Shown piece after piece: positions 33,039-42,025 of a DNA stretch of 64,000 bases. This DNA comes from Planctomycetaceae bacterium (GTDB lineage Bacteria > Planctomycetota > Phycisphaerae > Phycisphaerales > SM1A02). Position 1 is the first letter of the stretch; each line of letters opens with the position of its first letter. The DNA is taken from assembly GCA_027490145.1 (NCBI GenBank), contig JAIXYQ010000008.1, positions 1 to 64,000 of the forward strand, read 5' to 3'. Made by a program: the position numbers and the translations under genes. A model generated the notes under the pieces. The model made no database searches. It was given only the letters and a program-made list of their open reading frames with translations, and was not told the DNA's origin.

Positions 33039-34388
33039 ATGACGCCTGACAGCCCCCGACACGCCGGCGCGCCGCGACGCGTGCTCTCGATCGCCTGGCG
33101 CGAGTTCCGCACGACCGTCCTCACGAAGGGCTTCCTCTTCTCGGCGCTCGTCTTCCCGCTGCTCATGGCGGGCGTCTCGCTGCTCCTGCCGATCCTGATG
33201 GCGACGAGCGTGCAACCGATGCAGGGTGCGATCCTGGTGGATGCCCCCGCCGCCGCGACGGACGAACTGCGTGCCGAGCTTGGCCGCGCGGCCAAGGACC
33301 CGGCCGCCGCGCTGCGCGAGCGCGCCGAGCGCGGCGAGGAGCCCGAGCTCGAGGACGCGACCGCAGCGCTGACGCCGATCGAGTCATCGGTCGAGCCGAT
33401 CGCCGCCGACGCGGTCGAGGGCGCCAAGGAACGCGTGCGCCGCGGCGACGCACTGGCGCTGGTCATCATCCCGCCGGCGTCGCTCGATGCGCAGGCGAAG
33501 GACCCGACCTACGAGCTCTTCGTCGCCACGCGCACCAGCCCCAAGCACACCGCCATCGTGAACCGTGCCGCGCGCGAGGCGATCGTGCGGCTGCGCGTGC
33601 AGGCCTCGGGTGCCGACTACCAGCGCACCATGGACCTGCTCAAGCGACCCGAGGCGAGCATTCTCCGGCTGACCGAGGACGGCGCCCAGGCGAAGGAGCG
33701 GCTCGAGGGACGCATGCTCGTCCCCGGCGCCTTCATGCTGCTCATGTGGATCACGACCTTCACCGGCGCGAACTACCTGCTCACGAACACCATCGAGGAA
33801 AAGGGCAGCAAGGTCATCGAAGTGCTGCTCGCCGCGGTGAGCCCCATGGAACTGCTGGCGGGCAAGATCCTCGGCCAGCTCGGCTCGACCGCCGTCATGC
33901 TGGCGATGTACGGCCTCGCGGGCCTGGCCGGGCTGTCGGCACTGGCGATGATGGACCTGGTGCCGGCCTCGAGCCTCGTCCTCATGATTGCGTTCGCGCT
34001 CACCGCGTACCTGATGATCGCCAGCATGCTCACGGCCGTGGGCAGCGCGGTCACGAACCTGCAGGAAGCGCAGGCCCTGGTGGGCCCGGTGATGCTCGTG
34101 CTGATCGTGCCGCTCATGCTCTGGCTGCCGATCAGCGAGAACCCCAACGGCGCGTTCGCGGTCGTGTGTTCGTTCCTGCCGCCCATCAGCCCGTTCATCA
34201 TGGTGCTGCGCGCAACCGGCACCACCGAACCCGTGCCGGGCTGGCAGGTCGCGCTCTCCCTGGCGGTGTGCGCTGCGTCGAGCGTCGGGTTCCTGTGGCT
34301 CGCGTCGCGCATCTTCCGCGTGGGGATCCTCATGCAGGGCAAGCCGCCGACCCCGCGCGAACTCTTGCGCTGGGCGCGGTACCGCTGA
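33039..34388 (+). CDS. ABC-2 type permease, NatB-like
   Basis: The product has 449 residues. One N-terminal membrane helix (about 25-55) precedes a large extracytoplasmic domain (about 60-215). Five further helices lie between about 225 and 430, including NTIEEKGSKVIEVLLAAVSPMELLAGKILGQ, the coupling segment common in NatB/ABC2_membrane_3 permeases. It follows the ATPase gene by 35 bp and should assemble with it as an exporter. The soluble domain is unusually rich in Ala and Glu. Confidence 0.9.
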   Translation: MTPDSPRHAGAPRRVLSIAWREFRTTVLTKGFLFSALVFPLLMAGVSLLLPILMATSVQPMQGAILVDAPAAATDELRAELGRAAKDPAAALRERAERGEEPELEDATAALTPIESSVEPIAADAVEGAKERVRRGDALALVIIPPASLDAQAKDPTYELFVATRTSPKHTAIVNRAAREAIVRLRVQASGADYQRTMDLLKRPEASILRLTEDGAQAKERLEGRMLVPGAFMLLMWITTFTGANYLLTNTIEEKGSKVIEVLLAAVSPMELLAGKILGQLGSTAVMLAMYGLAGLAGLSALAMMDLVPASSLVLMIAFALTAYLMIASMLTAVGSAVTNLQEAQALVGPVMLVLIVPLMLWLPISENPNGAFAVVCSFLPPISPFIMVLRATGTTEPVPGWQVALSLAVCAASSVGFLWLASRIFRVGILMQGKPPTPRELLRWARYR

Positions 34389-34458
34389 CGGGGCCCCACG
34401 GCACCGCGTCGTTGGGCGCCACGCGCTCGGGCCAACGCGGGGCGATCGGCGCTGTCCC

Positions 34459-34464
34459 TAGACT
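34459..34464 (+). promoter_or_regulatory. -10 box TAGACT for HIT protein gene
   Basis: TAGACT ends 7 nt before the ATG at 34472. Confidence 0.5.
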
Positions 34465-34471
34465 CCCACGC

Positions 34472-35014
34472 ATGAACCACCAGTCGCTCTGGGCACCTTG
34501 GCGGATGGCGTACCTGCGCGGCCTGGATGAACGCGCCGGCGCCGAGCGCCTGGCCGGCGAGGACACCCCGCGCAACTTCCTGGCCGACTATTGGCAGCAC
34601 CCCGCGCGTGACCGCGAGCACCATGTCGTGCATCGCAACGAGCACGGCATGATCCTCCTCAATCGCTACCCGTACTCCAATGGGCACCTGCTCGTGGCGC
34701 TCGGCGAACCGCGGCCGACCTTGCTCGACTACGACGCGGCGCAGCGAGCGGAGTTGTGGAAGCTGGTTGACCTCGCCGCGCTGCTCGTGCGCCGCACGCT
34801 GAACCCGCAGGGCATCAACATCGGCGTGAACGAGGGCCGCGCCGCGGGCGCGGGGCTGCCCGAGCACCTGCATGTGCACCTGGTGCCGCGCTGGTCGGGC
34901 GACGTGAACTTCATGGCCGCCATCGGCGGGCTGCGCATGATCCCCGACAGCCTCGACGCCGTGCACGACGCCTACGCGCGGGTGGTGGCGAAGCTCGATC
35001 CGCACGCCGCCTGA
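34472..35014 (+). CDS. HIT family nucleotide hydrolase/transferase
   Basis: The 180-residue protein has the histidine triad HLHVHLVP near residue 130, preceded by INIGVNEGRAAGAGLPEHLH. The N-terminal LWAPWRMAYLRG and the central LNRYPYSNGHLLVAL are typical of the Ap4A phosphorylase/Ap4A hydrolase-like HIT branch found in actinobacteria and planctomycetes. It is likely to cleave or phosphorolyse dinucleoside polyphosphates in the cytoplasm. The ATG at 34472 is supported by the TAGACT box just upstream. A 305-bp gap without a gene follows. Confidence 0.88.
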   Translation: MNHQSLWAPWRMAYLRGLDERAGAERLAGEDTPRNFLADYWQHPARDREHHVVHRNEHGMILLNRYPYSNGHLLVALGEPRPTLLDYDAAQRAELWKLVDLAALLVRRTLNPQGINIGVNEGRAAGAGLPEHLHVHLVPRWSGDVNFMAAIGGLRMIPDSLDAVHDAYARVVAKLDPHAA

Positions 35015-35319
35015 AGCCCGCCCCCCAACGACCACGCCCGCTCCTCCGGGCGGCGCGGTGCGAGCACCAGGCCGAAGCCAAACCACCCTGAAGTTGCCCG
35101 AACCCTTCCGTGAGGTGGGTTCGCTGTCCGACGATCCCGGCCTTCCACTCGAGGGAGGCATGGCCTTCGTCGCGGAGCACAGCGATCCCTTGGGTTCGCG
35201 CATAGGTTCGAGCGCGTCGGGGATGGTCCGCCGCCCAGAGGACCGGGCGCAGCGGAATCGTAGCCCGGGCTTCGTGCGTGTCCACGCGCATCGCGTGAAC
35301 GCCCTACGATTTTCCCTCC
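35015..35319. other. 305-bp gene-free interval rich in inverted repeats
   Basis: No convincing reading frame is present on either strand. Many short inverted repeats follow one another: CGAACCC..GGGTTCG (7 bp stem), GCGATCCC..GGGTTCGC, GGTCC..GGACC, and a final AATCGTAG..CTACGATT stem (8 bp) followed by TTTTCC. It does not match RNase P, tmRNA, 6S or SRP RNA consensus pieces that I know. It ends with the -10 box of the following MFS gene, which forms one arm of the last stem. Confidence 0.5.
35305..35310 (+). promoter_or_regulatory. -10 box TACGAT for MFS gene
   Basis: TACGAT ends 9 nt before the ATG at 35320. It overlaps the 3' arm of an 8-bp inverted repeat. Confidence 0.4.
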
Positions 35320-36681
35320 ATGATCGCGGCACGACTGAGCATGCTCCAGCGCTTCCTGCTGGACGTGATCGGGTCCTTCAATCCGAAGGACCTGACGCCC
35401 GCGATGCGCCGCAACTACCTGCACGAGCTCGTCTCGTGGTGCTTCCTGCCCTTCGCGCTCGGCGCGATCGAGGGCGGCACGATGGGCGTGGTCGTGAAGA
35501 AGGCGTTCAGCGGCAGCGTCGATCCGTGGAAGCTCGACATGGCGGTCGCCGTGGTCACCGCCGCTCCGAACGTGGCCAACCTCTGCTCGTTCGTCTGGGC
35601 GAGCCTGGCCCATGGCCGGAGGAAAGTCCCGTTCATCGCGGCACTGCAGCTGGCGACGTGCGTGTGCGTCGGGCTGGTCGCCGTCATCCCGGTCAACGAG
35701 TTGGGCCTGGTTGCGCTGTGCGCGCTCGTCCTGGTGGCCCGCACGTGCTGGACCGGCGTGATCACCGTGCGCACCGCCGTCTGGCGGCACAACTGGCCCA
35801 AGGGCCGCCGCGCGAGCGTCGCCGGCAAGATGGCCACCATGCAGGCGCTCGTGCTTGCGCTGTGCGGCGCGGCGATCGGCCAGGCGATGGACCTGTCGCC
35901 GCGCAACTCGATCATCCTCTTCCCCGCACTGGCCGCCATCGGGCTGATCGGCAACGCGATCTACCGCAAGGTCGTGCTGCTCAACGAGTCCGAGATCGTG
36001 GCCGCCGAGCGCGCCGGCACCGACGACGACGAACGCCCCACGCTCGACCCGCGTCGCATCGTGTCGGTGCTGCGCGAGGATCCGCTCTATCGCAGCTTCA
36101 TGCTGCACATGTTCGTCTTCGGCCTGGGCAACCTCATGCTCACGCAGCCGCAGGTGTCGCTGATGCAGGACGAGTTCGGGCTCTCCTACCTCGAGGGCAT
36201 CCTGGCGACCACCATCATCCCCACGGCCATCATGCCGCTGGCGATCCCGATGTGGTCCCGACTCATGGATCGCTCGCACATCACGCACTTCCGCTCGATC
36301 CACGGCTGGTCGTTCGTGGCCGCATCGATCCTGCTCTGGCTGGCCGCGCTGCTGCACAGCCTGCCGCTCTTCTACGCGGCGAGCGTGGCGCTGGGCATCG
36401 GCTTCGCCGGCGGCGTGCTCGCCTGGAACCTGGGGCACCACGACTTCGCACCGCCGCACCGGGATGCCGAATACATGGCGGTCCATGTGACCTTGAACGG
36501 CCTTCGGGGCCTGATGGCCCCATTCATCGCCGCGCCGCTCTACGCCCTCATGCCCCCGGATGGCCGCCACTGGGTCTTCCTGCTCTGCACCGTCGTCAAC
36601 GTGGCGGGCATGCTCGGGTTCATCGCGCTGTCCCGGCGGGTCACGGCGCTGCACCGGCCGGGCGCCCGCCACGCGGCCTGA
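35320..36681 (+). CDS. Major facilitator superfamily transporter
   Basis: The 453-residue protein has roughly 12 hydrophobic segments and an MFS-like layout, with a cytoplasmic loop between halves rich in Asp/Glu/Arg (about 225-250, RAGTDDDERPTLDPRR). GRRKVPF and SRLMDRSHITHFRSI sit at loop positions where MFS proteins carry their basic motifs. It appears to be a distant relative of the MFS protein at 42026-43360. The transported compound is unknown. The start is supported by a -10 box 9 nt upstream. Confidence 0.85.
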   Translation: MIAARLSMLQRFLLDVIGSFNPKDLTPAMRRNYLHELVSWCFLPFALGAIEGGTMGVVVKKAFSGSVDPWKLDMAVAVVTAAPNVANLCSFVWASLAHGRRKVPFIAALQLATCVCVGLVAVIPVNELGLVALCALVLVARTCWTGVITVRTAVWRHNWPKGRRASVAGKMATMQALVLALCGAAIGQAMDLSPRNSIILFPALAAIGLIGNAIYRKVVLLNESEIVAAERAGTDDDERPTLDPRRIVSVLREDPLYRSFMLHMFVFGLGNLMLTQPQVSLMQDEFGLSYLEGILATTIIPTAIMPLAIPMWSRLMDRSHITHFRSIHGWSFVAASILLWLAALLHSLPLFYAASVALGIGFAGGVLAWNLGHHDFAPPHRDAEYMAVHVTLNGLRGLMAPFIAAPLYALMPPDGRHWVFLLCTVVNVAGMLGFIALSRRVTALHRPGARHAA

Positions 36682-36808
36682 ACAAGCCGTCGAAACTTCG
36701 TCCCTTTGCCGTTATCTGCGCCGCCGCCGCATGGCGGCTCCGCTAGTCTCGCCGACCCGGCACTGGATGGTCCAGCGCCGGTTCGCAACCGCCGCGATGC
36801 GGGAGTTC

Positions 36809-36827
36809 GCCATGCACGGTGCATGGC
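36809..36827 (+). promoter_or_regulatory. Hairpin in rpsA leader
   Basis: GCCATGC and GCATGGC form a perfect 7-bp stem with loop ACGGT, 34 nt upstream of the rpsA ATG. Ribosomal protein S1 genes are often autoregulated through leader RNA structure, so this is a candidate site. Confidence 0.4.
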
Positions 36828-36861
36828 GCTCGCACACGGCACCAAGGACCCTCACGACATC

Positions 36862-38622
<1,761 letters not shown>

Positions 38623-38650
38623 GCGCGGTCCCCATCACGTGCATCTCCGC

Positions 38651-38676
38651 GGGCCCCCACTCGGGGGCCCGTTTTT
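38651..38676 (+). terminator. Rho-independent terminator after rpsA
   Basis: A perfect 8-bp stem, GGGCCCCC/GGGGGCCC with loop ACTC (38651-38670), is followed by G and five T. Confidence 0.92.
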
Positions 38677-38706
38677 CATTGGGCGCGAGAGTGTGCTCCG
38701 CGCGCG

Positions 38707-38742
38707 GAAAAGAAAAAGACCCCGCGGCGGTGAGCCGCGGGG
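38707..38742 (-). terminator. Rho-independent terminator for minus-strand small RNA/peptide gene
   Basis: On the minus strand a 9-bp stem (CCCCGCGGC/GCCGCGGGG, 38720-38742) is followed by TCTTTTTCTTTT. It faces the rpsA terminator. A minus-strand transcript must therefore come from the short interval to its right. Confidence 0.85.
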
Positions 38743-38759
38743 CCGTTGTCCCTTTCCAA

Positions 38760-38846
38760 CCTCTTCCGCCCCACGTGTGGCCGCCGATGGCGGCCTGAGG
38801 GGGTGGCGGATGCCCTTGCGGGCACTTCGGACCTCGTGGGAAGAGG
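38760..38846 (-). ncRNA. Candidate structured RNA (three-way junction) upstream of terminator
   Basis: CCTCTTCC (38760-38767) pairs with GGAAGAGG (38839-38846), and four more pairs follow after a 4-nt bulge. This closing stem encloses two hairpins: GGCCGCC/GGCGGCC (38779-38795) and TGCCC/GGGCA (38811-38824). On the minus strand the loop of the second is GCAA, a GNRA tetraloop, which supports minus-strand expression. It lies between the small peptide frame and the terminator. No known RNA family was recognised. Confidence 0.45.
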
Positions 38847-38851
38847 ATCGG

Positions 38852-38935
38852 TCAGCAGAGAGCGATGAAACTGAGCACGGCCAGAAGGGCCAGTCGCTGG
38901 TTTTGCGTCTCGAACGTCACAACTTTGCCGAGCAT
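38852..38935 (-). CDS. 27-residue membrane micropeptide, unknown function
   Basis: A short frame starts at the ATG at 38935 with GAGAGGA about 6 nt upstream, a good ribosome binding site. It has a polar N-terminus (MLGKVVTFETQNQR) and a hydrophobic C-terminus (LALLAVLSFIALC), so it could span the membrane once. It is followed by a structured region and a strong terminator on the same strand, and preceded by a perfect 10-bp inverted repeat. No homologue is known to me. The frame could instead be a leader or part of an sRNA. Confidence 0.5.
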   Translation of the reverse strand: MLGKVVTFETQNQRLALLAVLSFIALC

Positions 38936-38960
38936 CGCGTGTCCTCTCTGCAGGTGATGT

Positions 38961-38984
38961 GGTGCAGGACGGGAGTCCTGCACC
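38961..38984. promoter_or_regulatory. Perfect 10-bp inverted repeat between divergent transcripts
   Basis: GGTGCAGGAC and GTCCTGCACC flank the 4-nt loop GGGA. It ends 2 nt before the TAGGAT -10 box of the gene at 39000 and lies in the leader of the minus-strand micropeptide. It could be an operator for the plus gene or an RNA hairpin of the minus transcript. Confidence 0.6.
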
Positions 38985-38986
38985 CG

Positions 38987-38992
38987 TAGGAT
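38987..38992 (+). promoter_or_regulatory. -10 box TAGGAT for exported protein gene
   Basis: TAGGAT ends 7 nt before the ATG at 39000. Confidence 0.5.
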
Positions 38993-38999
38993 GGCACGG

Positions 39000-40727
39000 A
39001 TGTCGCGCCCGTCCAGACTGACCCTTGCTTTTTTGCCGCTTGCCGCGGCCCTGTTCGGGGCCGGTGCGCCAGACGCCGAAACCGCCGCCGCGGCCTGGCA
39101 ACGCATGCAAGCCGCCCTGTCGGGCACCCCTGAGGCTGGTCCGCCCCCCGAAGCCGCTGCCGCCAGCGCGATCCTGCGGCTCGATGGCCGGGTGCTCGGT
39201 CACGGCGCTGCGCTGGCGAGCGCGGATCAATCGTGCATCGACGCGGCCATCCGCGAAGCCATGGCCGCCGCGCAGAAGGACAGCGAGTGGTTGGCGTGGG
39301 TGTCGCGACCCACGACCCTGGGCCAGGCCGTGACGCTCGAACTCGAACTCGCGGGCGATCCCGAGCCGCTCACGGGGCGCACGCTGTCGGAGTGCGCGCA
39401 AGCGCTCCGCCCCGCGCTCGATGCCATGGCCGTCCGTCGCGGCGCCACGATGCACTGGATGCCGGCGAGCCGGCTCCAGTCGATGGGCCTCGCGGCGCGT
39501 CCGAGCGATGGACTGGGTCTGCTCATGCGCCGCGCCGGCCTGGCCGACACCGACCTGCCATCCATCGACCCCGCCGAAAGCGTGGCGGTGTATCGACTGC
39601 AGACGATCCGGCTCGCGCAGTCATCGCCCGGCTCCGCGCCATGGTTGGTGCTGCACGGCGAACGACTCGTGCCGGCGAGCGCCGTGTCCCCCGATGCCTG
39701 CATCGCTGCCGCCACGCGCGCCGCCACTTGGCTTGATGCCTGCGTGCTGGAAGAACCCGGGGCGACGGTCCTCTTGGGCGACTACGGCACCATCGCCGAT
39801 CGGCGCCAACCGATGGTGGCAGGAACCATCGATCGCCTCATGGCGGCCTGGGCCCTCGCGGAACTGTCTGCGAAACCCGTTGAACCGGCACCCGCATGGC
39901 GCGCGCGCGCTGCCCTGCTCGCCACGCAGGCGAACGAGCCGGACCTCGATGCGCTGTCCGTCCGGCGAGCCGCGGCGCTGCGCATGATGGCCTGGTGCGC
40001 CCTGACACGGTCCGGCAGCGACGAGGAGCGCCGTGCCGCGCAGGCCCAGGTGAATGCCCTCGCCGCGAGCCTGACCACATCGGTGCTCGAAGAGGCCCCG
40101 GCCGATTCGATCCGCGCACTCGAACTCGCCGCTGCGGCATGCGCACAGTCCGCGGGCGCCCGCGTGCTCGACCCCACGGCCCTGCACGGGGCCATCGCCC
40201 GCGCGTGGGATGAGCTGCCTCGTGCGTCGCTCGTCACCGACGCCGAGTGGCTGCTCCGAGCCGCCGCGTGGTCGGGACTCGCCGCACCTCCCGCTCCGCT
40301 GGTCCAGGATGCCTTGCGAGAGGTGCTCATGCGCGTCCAACTCGGGATCGGAAGCTCCTCGAAGGATCTGCCGTCGGATCTTGTGGGGGCCTTCCAGCTC
40401 GCCGCAGCCAACGGCCAGCCATCCATCGGGGCCACAGGGCTTCGACCTCTGGCAGCGCTCGTCGGCATGCTGCAGGCAACCGCGGACCCGGAGACCCGCG
40501 AGAGGGTCCAGGAAGCCTGCCGCGCCGGGGCCCGCTTCGTGCTCCAACTGCAGGTCTCCTCCGACGGGGCCTCCCTCCTGCGACAACCCCGGCGCTGCGT
40601 GGGTGGGATCCGGGAATCGATGTGGGAGCCTCGGATTCGGGTCGCCGGGACCGCTGCTGCGATCCTGACGCTCCTGGAGGTGGCCCAGGCGCTCGAGCCA
40701 GACGAAAAATCACCGGATCCCTCGTGA
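39000..40727 (+). CDS. Exported helical protein of unknown function
   Basis: The ATG at 39000 is chosen because the in-frame ATG at 38991 overlaps the -10 box TAGGAT. The product is 575 residues with a signal peptide (LTLAFLPLAAALFGAGAPDAE). The N-terminal half (about 45-150) resembles the substrate-free frame of AMMECR1-like proteins only weakly. The C-terminal half is almost entirely Ala-rich helices and ends with a FVLQLQVSSDGASLLRQPRRCVGGIRES...RVAGTAAAILTLLEVAQ segment. Such a segment recalls alpha/alpha toroid proteins. No catalytic residues are recognised. Confidence 0.65.
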   Translation: MSRPSRLTLAFLPLAAALFGAGAPDAETAAAAWQRMQAALSGTPEAGPPPEAAAASAILRLDGRVLGHGAALASADQSCIDAAIREAMAAAQKDSEWLAWVSRPTTLGQAVTLELELAGDPEPLTGRTLSECAQALRPALDAMAVRRGATMHWMPASRLQSMGLAARPSDGLGLLMRRAGLADTDLPSIDPAESVAVYRLQTIRLAQSSPGSAPWLVLHGERLVPASAVSPDACIAAATRAATWLDACVLEEPGATVLLGDYGTIADRRQPMVAGTIDRLMAAWALAELSAKPVEPAPAWRARAALLATQANEPDLDALSVRRAAALRMMAWCALTRSGSDEERRAAQAQVNALAASLTTSVLEEAPADSIRALELAAAACAQSAGARVLDPTALHGAIARAWDELPRASLVTDAEWLLRAAAWSGLAAPPAPLVQDALREVLMRVQLGIGSSSKDLPSDLVGAFQLAAANGQPSIGATGLRPLAALVGMLQATADPETRERVQEACRAGARFVLQLQVSSDGASLLRQPRRCVGGIRESMWEPRIRVAGTAAAILTLLEVAQALEPDEKSPDPS

Positions 40728-40835
40728 TCGGACGTCACGCCCGACGGTTTGGGATCATCTTGAGGAGAGCCCGGCGTCGATGACCACGCCCAGCCAAGGA
40801 TGACCTTGGATGGATCCGGCTGCAACGCACCGTGG

Positions 40836-40841
40836 TATAGT
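40836..40841 (+). promoter_or_regulatory. -10 box TATAGT for glycine-rich protein gene
   Basis: A near-consensus TATAGT lies 27 nt before the ATG at 40869; the short leader contains GAGGA. Confidence 0.5.
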
Positions 40842-40868
40842 CTTCCGTCCGCCCCACGAGGAAATCCC

Positions 40869-41948
40869 ATGCGCATCCAGACGCTTGCCATCGCCCTCTC
40901 CAGCCTCTGCATGGCCACCCCGGCCCTTGCCCAGAACATGAACGACCGGCTCACGGCCGTCGCCGCAAGCCAGCAGACCGCCGGCGCCGAGACCAAGGCC
41001 CGCCTGCTGGGCGGACTGCTCTACATGGATGGCTTCAAGGCCGAAGCCGGACAGCCCATGGTCGACGTGGTCATGGGCCTCGTCGAGGACATGAACAAGC
41101 GTGGCATCAAGACGTCGATCCTCGTCGAAGCCGGCGAGGAGATGAAGGAGCGCGTCGCGGCTGCCCTGCCGGACGATGGCGAGCGCATGTGGGAAACCAC
41201 CATCAGCGGGACCGCCATCGAAGTCCTGAAGGCCGTGCTCATCGAGTGCTCGGATGACCCGGCGGCCGACTCGGCATGGACCTGGCAGCTCTCGCGCAAC
41301 GCGGTCCAGATCGGCCCCAAGAACATCCTGTGGAACCGTCGCGAGGTCAAGATGTACAACATCAAGGACCTGCTCTTCAAGGCGCCGCAGTGGACCAACG
41401 CCCCTGACTTCAACCTGAACTCGTCCATCCAGCAGGGTGGCCAGGGCCAGGGTGGCGGCGGCGGCGGCCAGGGCGGTGGTGGCGGCGGCTTCGGCGGTGG
41501 TGGTGGCGGTGGCGGCGGTATGGGTGGTGGCGGCGGCGGCGGTGGCCAGGGCGGCGGTGGCGGCGGTGGTGGCGGCGGCGTCTTCGGCGGCAAGGGCGAA
41601 GATCCCGAAGAACTGACCGACGACGAAAAGGCCGACAAGCTCAAGGAAATGATCGTCACGTTCGTCGAGCCCGTGGCATGGGAAGACGGCGAAGGCGGCC
41701 CCTGCAAGATCCAGTTCTACGAAGGCATGTTCATCGTCAACGCGCCCGACTTCGTGCACCGTGCGCTCGGCGGCTACTCCTTCGCGCCCGTCGTGCCGGC
41801 CCGTTCGGCAGCGCCGGCCAAGGCGGCCGATGCCCCCCAGGCTTCGGCTGAGCCCAGCGACCGTCGTCGCTACGTGATGCTGAGCCCGCGCATCGGCTAC
41901 AACCAACTGGTTGGCTTCCGCACCGCCACGGTCAGCGGCGCTCCCTGA
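40869..41948 (+). CDS. Exported protein with a long polyglycine linker, secretin-domain-like
   Basis: The 359-residue product has a signal peptide (MRIQTLAIALSSLCMATPALAQ). The first domain (about 30-190) contains ETTISGTAIEVLKAVL and REVKMYNIKDLLFKAP, the YDVRDLL-type end seen in secretin N-domain-like planctomycete proteins. A low-complexity linker of about 50 residues, almost only Gly with a few Gln, Phe and Met, spans about 195-248. A second domain follows (KLKEMIVTFVEPVAWEDG, KIQFYEGMFIVNAPDFVHRALGGY) with the same kind of sequence. The start is fixed by the signal peptide and GAGGA. A terminator follows the stop. Confidence 0.75.
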   Translation: MRIQTLAIALSSLCMATPALAQNMNDRLTAVAASQQTAGAETKARLLGGLLYMDGFKAEAGQPMVDVVMGLVEDMNKRGIKTSILVEAGEEMKERVAAALPDDGERMWETTISGTAIEVLKAVLIECSDDPAADSAWTWQLSRNAVQIGPKNILWNRREVKMYNIKDLLFKAPQWTNAPDFNLNSSIQQGGQGQGGGGGGQGGGGGGFGGGGGGGGGMGGGGGGGGQGGGGGGGGGGVFGGKGEDPEELTDDEKADKLKEMIVTFVEPVAWEDGEGGPCKIQFYEGMFIVNAPDFVHRALGGYSFAPVVPARSAAPAKAADAPQASAEPSDRRRYVMLSPRIGYNQLVGFRTATVSGAP

Positions 41949-41974
41949 GCGAGCGCGCCAACCTCAATCGATCG

Positions 41975-42007
41975 AACGGCTAGCCTTGCGCTGGCCGTTC
42001 TTCGTTT
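41975..42007 (+). terminator. Rho-independent terminator after glycine-rich protein gene
   Basis: AACGGCTAGC (41975-41984) pairs with GCTGGCCGTT (41990-41999), a 10-bp stem with one G-T pair and loop CTTGC, followed by the T-rich CTTCGTTT. A TAGCCT inside it could also serve as a -10 box for the next gene. Confidence 0.65.
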
Positions 42008-42025
42008 GTGGGGAACGGCCGACCC

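Noticed and set aside
35015..35319. RNase P RNA, tmRNA, 6S RNA or SRP RNA
   Set aside because: None of the core sequences of these RNAs (such as GAGGAAAGTCC for RNase P or the SRP GGAA loop with its flanks) is present on either strand.
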